This document shows, piece after piece, positions 58,664-64,000 of a stretch of 64,000 nucleotides of DNA. The stretch's first letter is position 1; every line of letters starts with the position of its first letter. The stretch is from DASWTL01 sp966250385. GTDB lineage: Bacteria > Bacteroidota > Bacteroidia > Sphingobacteriales > Sphingobacteriaceae. The stretch lies in contig CBINHC010000013.1 of the NCBI GenBank assembly GCA_966250385.1, forward strand, positions 1 to 64,000, given 5' to 3'. The notes under the pieces were generated by a model. It was not told the origin of the DNA. It made no database searches and worked only from the letters and a program-made list of their open reading frames with translations. Both the position numbers and the translations under genes were made by a program.

Positions 58664-61600
58664 ATGAACTTCATCAAAGACCTTTCTATCAGAAATAAAT
58701 TACTGCTGATTGCGCTGATTCCCCTGCTGGCACTGTTCTATTTCCTTGGACTAACCATCAGGGATAAGGTGCGCGAAAAATCGACCATCGAACAGGTTAA
58801 CCGGGAGGTGCTTCGCGCCGAAGCCTTTTCAGACCTGATCCACCAGCTCCAGCAGGAGCGCGGCCTCTGCCAGGTCTACCTGCTGGGCAGCGGTGCCGCC
58901 GGCCAGACGGAGCTCTTTGCGCAGCGCGAACGGACCGACCTGGCCCTGTTGCGGCTGAGCGACGAGGGTGCCGGAACTTCGACTGTGCAGCAGCTCAGGA
59001 AAGCAATACAGGGCCTGCGGAACGACGTGGACAGCAGGAGCATTTCTGCCGGCGCTATGCAGGAGCGGATCACTATCCTGGTCCTGGATCTCCTCAATAA
59101 GGTGAACCAGACAGCCGTTTATTCGCGGAATCCGGAAGTGAAGGAGCTTTTGAACACGCATCTGTTCCTGATGTATGCGAAAGAGTATTTCGGTGAGCTG
59201 CGCGCAAAATTATCGGAACTGCTCCTGTCGGAAACAGGCTCGAAGGCCGGGATTGCTGAGTTCGCGGCGCTGAAGGGCCGTCATGAACAGAATATGGAAC
59301 GCTTTCAGCAGAACGCCCCTGAAGCACTGAAAGCATTTACGGCCCAGGAAATGGCCGACGCCGCCAACGTGAGCCTCCGAAAAACTATGGAATCGGTGTA
59401 CCGTTCCTCCGGTGCCGGGCTGCCGCTGAGCTATGAGGCGTGGTGGACCAATGGCGTGTCCTATCTGAATTCGCTCAAGCGGATCGAGGATCAGTCTACG
59501 CTGACGATCCGGCAGACCGCCGAAACGCAGCTGAGAGCGATTTCCGCTCTGATGACCCGCAGTATCGTCATCGGGGTTGTGCTGATGGCACTGATCGTAC
59601 TGCTGCTGTATATCATTATCCGCTCGCTGGTATCATCGGTCCTTCACCTGAAACACATCGCTGACCGGGTGGCCGTAGGGGACCTGGGGATCTCCGTAAG
59701 TATTGATTCGAAAGACGAGATCGGAAGTCTTGCCGCCTCCTTTAACCGGCTGATTTCCGAAACGCGCGACTACGCGCGCGGCGCTGAGCTGATCGGGAGC
59801 GGGGACTATTCCCCGGAAGTTAAAGTCCGCAGCCAGGCCGATACCCTCGGGATCTCCCTGAATAATATGAAGGACAACCTGCAGCGGCTGTCCGAAGAAA
59901 ATGAGCGTCGTACCTGGCTGCTGACCGGTAACGGCGAACTCAATGACACGGTCCGCGGGGAAAAGGACGTCCGCGAGCTTTCGCAGGACATCATTTCCAA
60001 GCTCACAGCCTACCTGGGGGCGCAGATCGGAACCATTTATTTATTGGAGAGCGGACGCCTGGTGCTTACCGGGACCTATGCATTTCATCACCGGAAGGAG
60101 AACACCAACCAGATCGAGCTGGGCCAGGGCCTGGTCGGGCAGGCCGCCCTGGAGAAAAAGCCGATCATCTTCTCTGAAGTTCCGGATGACTATGCCCGGA
60201 TCAATTCCGGCATCGGGAACACTTCTCCCAGAAATATCATCGTGTTCCCTTTTGAACATGAGGGCCAGCTGAAGGGCGTGCTGGAGATCGGGTCCGTCAG
60301 GGAGTTCACAGAGCTGCAGCTCGAATTCCTCAGGCTGGTCGCCGACAATATCGGTATCGCGTTTCATTCGTCGCAGTCCCGCACCCTGCTGAAAGAACTG
60401 CTGGAAGAGACGCAGCGGCAGACCGAGGAACTCGAAGCGCAGCATGAGGAACTGCGGCAGATGAATGAAGAGTTGCAGGAGAAGACCGATCTGCTTGAAA
60501 AGTCAGAGGCGGAGCTGAAGGCCCGGCAGGAAGAACTGCAGCAGACCAATGAGGAGCTGGAGGAGAAGGCAAGCCTGCTGGAGGAACAGAAGGAAGCCCT
60601 GGAGATCGCGAAGCTGGAAGTTGAGACCAAGGCCCGGGAACTGGAGGTGACCAGCCGCTATAAATCGGAGTTCCTGGCCAATATGTCCCATGAACTGCGG
60701 ACCCCGCTGAACAGCATTCTGATTCTCGCCCAGCTGCTCTCGGAGAACAAGAGCAAATCGCTGCCTGAGAAGGAAGTGGGCTTTGCCCAGAATATTTACA
60801 GTTCCGGAACAGACCTGCTGAACCTGATCAACGAAATCCTGGATCTGTCCAAGGTAGAATCCGGCAAGATCGAACTGGAGATCGGTCCGGTCAGCCTGTC
60901 CGGCTTAACCGCCAACCTGGAATCCCTGTTTCAGGAACTCGCCCGCACCAAGGCAATGGAATTCAACCGGCAGATTTCAGAAGAAGCACTGCAGCTGCCG
61001 CTGATCACGGATCAGCAGCGCCTGGAACAGATCCTCCGGAACCTGCTTTCCAATGCGTTTAAATTCACCGGAAAAGGCGGGTCGGTGACCCTGGATATCC
61101 GTGAAGTCAGGACCGCCGGACTGGCGCTCAACCCGAAGCTCAGCGGGCTCGGCCAGGTGCTCGCGTTTTCGGTGAAGGATACCGGGATCGGCATTCCGAA
61201 AGAAAAGCAGGCGCTCATTTTTGAAGCCTTTCAGCAGGCCGACGGATCTACCAAGAGGAAGTATGGCGGAACCGGGCTCGGACTGTCGATCAGCCGGGAG
61301 CTTGCCCGTGCACTTGGCGGAGAGATCCATCTCACCAGCGAACAGGGGCAGGGAAGTACCTTTACCCTTTATCTGCCCGCTACGTTTGATTCTTCATTTA
61401 TCGAGCCGGTCGAAAGGGAGATCCTCGTCCGGGAGCCGGCCGCACCGGCCAGGCCCGTATCGGCCCGGCCCGCCGCTCCCGCCCATAACGGCGAACCGGT
61501 CGACGATGACCGGTATACCATCGGGGAAAATGAAAAGGTCATCCTGATCATCGAGGACGATGTGCAGTTCGCGCGCATCCTGCTGAGCTTTGTGCGCGAG

Positions 61601-62704
61601 AAAGGCTACAAGGGCATCATGGCCCACCAGGGCAATGCCGGCCTGAGCCTCGCAAGATACTATCATCCGGATGCCATTATCCTGGATATGCAGCTCCCCG
61701 TTATGGACGGATCGCAGGTGCTGCGCCACCTGAAGAATGATCCGGACCTGCGCCACATCCCGGTTCAGGTCGTCTCGGGATATGACCGGGGCAAAGAAGG
61801 CTTCGAGCTCGGCGCATTCGATTTTGTAAAGAAGCCGGTCAACCAGGCGGAGCTCAATTCGGCTTTCGGCCGGATCGAGGAGTTCATCAACCGCAAGCTG
61901 AAGAAGCTGCTCGTGGTTGAGGACAACCCTGCCCAGAATATGGCGATCCGGGAGCTGATCGGGAACGGCGACGTGAAGTCCTATTCGGCCTATACCGGTG
62001 AGGAAGCCTACCAGATGCTCGTTAAAGACAGCTTCGATTGCATCATCATCGACCTGGGACTGCCCGATATGGCCGGCATCGACCTGATGGAGAAACTGAA
62101 GGCTGATGAGCGTTTGCGTAAAGTGCCCGTCATCGTCTATACCGGCCAGGATCTGACCCGCGAGGAAACGGCGCGTCTGAACAAGCTGGCCAGCACGGTC
62201 GTACTGAAGACGGCCGATTCCAAGGAGCGGCTGCTGGATGAGACGACACTCTTCCTGCATCGGGTCGAATCGAAACTGCCCAAGGAAAAACAGGAGATCA
62301 TCCGGAAGCTGCACCGGACAGACGAAGTCCTGCGCGATAAAAAGGTGCTGATCGTCGATGACGATATGCGGAACATCTACTCCCTGACCAATGCCCTGGA
62401 AGAGGAAGGCGTCCGCTGCATCACGGCGGAAAACGGCCGGTCCGCCCTGCAGATCCTTCGCGAGCAGCCGGATACGGATATCATCCTGATGGATGTGATG
62501 ATGCCGGAGATGGATGGTTACGAAGCGACCCAGGAGATCCGGAAGATCGCTAAATTCCAGAAACTGCCGATCATCGCCCTGACTGCAAAGGCGATGAAGG
62601 GTGACCGTGAGCGGTGCCTGGACGCCGGTATGTCCGATTATATAGCCAAACCGGTCAATATTGAGAAACTTCTTTCCCTGATGCGGGTTTGGCTTTATCG
62701 GTAG
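58664..62704 (+). CDS. NIT-domain hybrid histidine kinase with HAMP, GAF and three receivers
   Basis: This 1346-residue membrane sensor has helix 1 (about 12-32), a periplasmic helical NIT (nitrate/nitrite-sensor-like) domain (about 35-300) with HQLQQERGLCQVYLLG, helix 2 (about 305-335), HAMP (about 335-390), GAF (about 435-570), a long coiled coil rich in E, Q and L (about 570-665), HisKA with MSHELRTPLNSIL, HATPase motifs (NLLSNAFKFT, DTGIGIP, GTGLGLSI), then receivers at about 965-1085, 1095-1210 and 1225-1340 with Asp in ILDMQLPVMDG, IIDLGLPDMAG and ILMDVMMPEMDG. The NIT assignment is from the motif only. Confidence 0.88.
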   Translation: MNFIKDLSIRNKLLLIALIPLLALFYFLGLTIRDKVREKSTIEQVNREVLRAEAFSDLIHQLQQERGLCQVYLLGSGAAGQTELFAQRERTDLALLRLSDEGAGTSTVQQLRKAIQGLRNDVDSRSISAGAMQERITILVLDLLNKVNQTAVYSRNPEVKELLNTHLFLMYAKEYFGELRAKLSELLLSETGSKAGIAEFAALKGRHEQNMERFQQNAPEALKAFTAQEMADAANVSLRKTMESVYRSSGAGLPLSYEAWWTNGVSYLNSLKRIEDQSTLTIRQTAETQLRAISALMTRSIVIGVVLMALIVLLLYIIIRSLVSSVLHLKHIADRVAVGDLGISVSIDSKDEIGSLAASFNRLISETRDYARGAELIGSGDYSPEVKVRSQADTLGISLNNMKDNLQRLSEENERRTWLLTGNGELNDTVRGEKDVRELSQDIISKLTAYLGAQIGTIYLLESGRLVLTGTYAFHHRKENTNQIELGQGLVGQAALEKKPIIFSEVPDDYARINSGIGNTSPRNIIVFPFEHEGQLKGVLEIGSVREFTELQLEFLRLVADNIGIAFHSSQSRTLLKELLEETQRQTEELEAQHEELRQMNEELQEKTDLLEKSEAELKARQEELQQTNEELEEKASLLEEQKEALEIAKLEVETKARELEVTSRYKSEFLANMSHELRTPLNSILILAQLLSENKSKSLPEKEVGFAQNIYSSGTDLLNLINEILDLSKVESGKIELEIGPVSLSGLTANLESLFQELARTKAMEFNRQISEEALQLPLITDQQRLEQILRNLLSNAFKFTGKGGSVTLDIREVRTAGLALNPKLSGLGQVLAFSVKDTGIGIPKEKQALIFEAFQQADGSTKRKYGGTGLGLSISRELARALGGEIHLTSEQGQGSTFTLYLPATFDSSFIEPVEREILVREPAAPARPVSARPAAPAHNGEPVDDDRYTIGENEKVILIIEDDVQFARILLSFVREKGYKGIMAHQGNAGLSLARYYHPDAIILDMQLPVMDGSQVLRHLKNDPDLRHIPVQVVSGYDRGKEGFELGAFDFVKKPVNQAELNSAFGRIEEFINRKLKKLLVVEDNPAQNMAIRELIGNGDVKSYSAYTGEEAYQMLVKDSFDCIIIDLGLPDMAGIDLMEKLKADERLRKVPVIVYTGQDLTREETARLNKLASTVVLKTADSKERLLDETTLFLHRVESKLPKEKQEIIRKLHRTDEVLRDKKVLIVDDDMRNIYSLTNALEEEGVRCITAENGRSALQILREQPDTDIILMDVMMPEMDGYEATQEIRKIAKFQKLPIIALTAKAMKGDRERCLDAGMSDYIAKPVNIEKLLSLMRVWLYR

Positions 62705-62709
62705 GGGAT

Positions 62710-63096
62710 ATGCAGAAATTGGAAGGACGCCGCATTCTGATGGTGGACGATGATCCCCGGAATATCTTCGCACTGGCCAGCTACCTGGAGCACCAGGGAA
62801 TCCTGGTCACGACGGCAGTCTCCGGTGAGGAGGCGCTCCGGATCCTGGCGGAGGCGCCCGGAACCGAGCTGGTCCTGATGGACATGATGATGCCCGAGAT
62901 GGACGGCTTTGAGGCCATCCGGCGCATCCGCCAGGATCCGCAGTTACAGGCATTGCCGGTGATCGCAGTAACGGCCTGCGCGATGAAGGGAGACCGGGAG
63001 AAATGCCTGGAAGCGGGGGCTTCCGAGTATGTCTCAAAGCCGGTAAACCTGGCGGAACTGATGGATAAGATGGTGGAATTATTGGCTGAAAAATGA
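62710..63096 (+). CDS. Single-domain response regulator
   Basis: This 128-residue receiver domain begins MQKLEGRRILMVDDDPRNIFALASYLEHQG and contains phospho-acceptor Asp in LVLMDMMMPEMDGFEAI and Lys in YVSKPVNLAELM. It is very similar in type to the third receiver of the hybrid kinase 5 bases upstream, suggesting duplication. It overlaps cheR by 4 bases, so the kinase, this regulator and cheR/cheB form one operon. Confidence 0.9.
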   Translation: MQKLEGRRILMVDDDPRNIFALASYLEHQGILVTTAVSGEEALRILAEAPGTELVLMDMMMPEMDGFEAIRRIRQDPQLQALPVIAVTACAMKGDREKCLEAGASEYVSKPVNLAELMDKMVELLAEK

Positions 63097-63905
63097 TCAG
63101 GACAGAAGAATTAAGTGCTTTGCTCGAGTCGATCCGGTTTGTGTACGGATATGACTTTACGGAGTATGCCCAGGCCTCCGTTGCGCGCAGGGTGGACCAT
63201 TATATCAAGTCCAGCCGGCTATCGGGAATGGAGGAACTGGGTAAGCTGCTGCTGAAGGATGAACGGGCCTTTGCCCACTTTGTCCAGGAGTTCACGGTGA
63301 ATGTTACCGAGATGTTCAGGGATCCCACGTTTTTCCGGGCCCTGCGCGAGAAGGTCCTGCCGCGGCTGGGGACCTACCCGTTCATCAAGGTGTGGATCGC
63401 CGGCTGTTCAACCGGCGAGGAAGTGTATTCGGTCGCCATCCTGCTGAAGGAGGAGGGGTTGCTGGACCGGTCGCTGATTTATGCCACCGATATCAATCAG
63501 AAGGCGCTTCAGGCGGCCCGGGACGGCGTTTTCCACCTGGACCTGATGAAAAAGTATACGGCCAACTATCAGAAAGCCGGTGGAAAGTGTTCATTCTCGG
63601 ATTATTATATGGCCAAATACGATTCGGCCCTGCTTGACCGGTCGCTGCGGCAGAATATCGTATTCTCGCCGCATAACCTGGCGATCGATGCGTCGTTCAA
63701 CGAGTTTCAGCTGATCCTGTGCCGCAACGTTCTGATCTACTTTAATCAGAACCTGCAGAACAGGGCGATCAGCCTGTTTTATGAAAGCCTGTGCACGTTC
63801 GGTTTCCTGGCCCTGGGCAGCAAGGAGTCGCTGCTGTTCTCGGATAAGAAGAAACATTTCCAGGAGATCGACCGGCGCGAAAAGATATTTATCAAGGAAG
63901 ATTAG
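63093..63905 (+). CDS. cheR: CheR-type protein-glutamate methyltransferase
   Basis: This 270-residue SAM-dependent enzyme has the CheR N-terminal helical domain (VYGYDFTEYAQASVARRVDHYIKSSRLSG) and the methyltransferase domain with FTVNVTEMFRDPTFFRALREKVLPRL, IKVWIAGCSTGEEVYSVAILLKE (SAM-binding), IYATDINQKALQAARDGVF and FQLILCRNVLIYFNQNLQ. Together with CheB it is coupled to hybrid sensor kinases in Bacteroidota; no chemoreceptor is seen here. Confidence 0.92.
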   Translation: MIRTEELSALLESIRFVYGYDFTEYAQASVARRVDHYIKSSRLSGMEELGKLLLKDERAFAHFVQEFTVNVTEMFRDPTFFRALREKVLPRLGTYPFIKVWIAGCSTGEEVYSVAILLKEEGLLDRSLIYATDINQKALQAARDGVFHLDLMKKYTANYQKAGGKCSFSDYYMAKYDSALLDRSLRQNIVFSPHNLAIDASFNEFQLILCRNVLIYFNQNLQNRAISLFYESLCTFGFLALGSKESLLFSDKKKHFQEIDRREKIFIKED

Positions 63906-63919
63906 TCAGTGAGTAGCAC

Positions 63920-64000
63920 ATGAAATACGAAGCAGTGGTTATTGGCACATCAGCCGGCGGGTTAGCCGCGCTTACAACCATCCTTTCGGCCCTGCCTGCC
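63920..64000 (+). CDS. cheB: CheB-type methylesterase, 5' part (cut by window edge)
   Basis: Twenty-seven codons are visible, MKYEAVVIGTSAGGLAAL and onward. VIGTSAGG is the CheB start with the catalytic Ser. The rest is beyond the window. It begins 14 bases after cheR and completes the kinase-regulator-CheR-CheB unit. An N-terminal receiver, as in classical CheB, is absent. Confidence 0.85.
   Translation, partial: MKYEAVVIGTSAGGLAALTTILSALPA

Overview
The window reads as chromosomal DNA of a Bacteroidota bacterium, most likely from the Chitinophaga side of the phylum. Genes are GC-rich, and many intergenic regions carry the Bacteroidota -7 promoter box TAnnTTTG or close variants. Cytochrome oxidase genes appear as a fused ccoNO with a monoheme CcoP, and nitrous oxide reductase is the Sec-exported lipoprotein (clade II) type. 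The species cannot be named from the sequence alone. No CRISPR array, insertion sequence, phage or rRNA was seen.

Layout. 1-1.5 kb: two tandem tRNA-Pro(TGG) copies, a terminator and an AT-richer DUF4143 ATPase preceded by a seven-copy 22-bp repeat. 1.8-5.8 kb: ABC-F ATPase, VOC protein, DUF4256 protein, glucokinase. 5.9-16.6 kb: a stress block of DUF892 protein, three universal stress proteins, L,D-transpeptidase, PEBP protein, PfkB, heme-binding protein, P2-type ATPase and DUF1275 protein. 16.9-25.4 kb: the cbb3 oxidase set (SafE-like, FixH, CcoG, CcoP, CcoQ-like, CcoNO, CcoS, CcoI). 25.5-29.7 kb: an unnamed TIM-barrel-like protein, HemN and a D-lactate-type dehydrogenase. 29.8-32.1 kb: a response regulator fused to a Crp/Fnr protein, with a FixL-like heme-PAS kinase. 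32.3-37.9 kb: an NO/iron-sulfur stress cluster (hemerythrin, DUF2249, two heme-copper-oxidase-like membrane proteins, DUF59 protein, Ric). 38-44.7 kb: an Rrf2 regulator and the nos operon. 44.8-49.6 kb: TyrA-like, QueD, a flavin split-barrel protein, a CoA-transferase, truncated hemoglobin and a CrtO-like protein. 49.9-52.1 kb: GH20 hexosaminidase. 52.5-64 kb: a signalling region with NarX/NarL-type proteins, a NIT-domain hybrid kinase, CheR and CheB.

How it fits together. The most striking signal is a regulatory grammar. At least eleven promoters between 5.9 and 47 kb carry two Fnr/FixK-like dyads (TGA-N6-TCA or a degenerate form) whose centres are 22 bp apart. They sit 36.5 and 58.5 bp from the outer edge of the -7 box, so about -41.5 and -63.5 from the expected transcript start. 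They precede cbb3 oxidase, its copper ATPase, hemN/ldh, ric, three universal stress proteins, an L,D-transpeptidase, a DUF892 protein, a small membrane protein and a divergent pair at 46.8 kb. The best candidate regulator is encoded in the middle: a receiver-Crp/Fnr fusion with an ETISR recognition helix, beside a kinase that retains the FixL heme histidine and arginine. This looks like the rhizobial FixL-FixJ-FixK oxygen cascade reduced to two proteins. A second layer is suggested by AAGA-N8-TCTT dyads upstream of ric and the nos operon, next to an Rrf2 gene with three C-terminal cysteines.

Protein assignments rest on motifs read by eye. Operator, promoter and regulon statements are pattern-based inferences.
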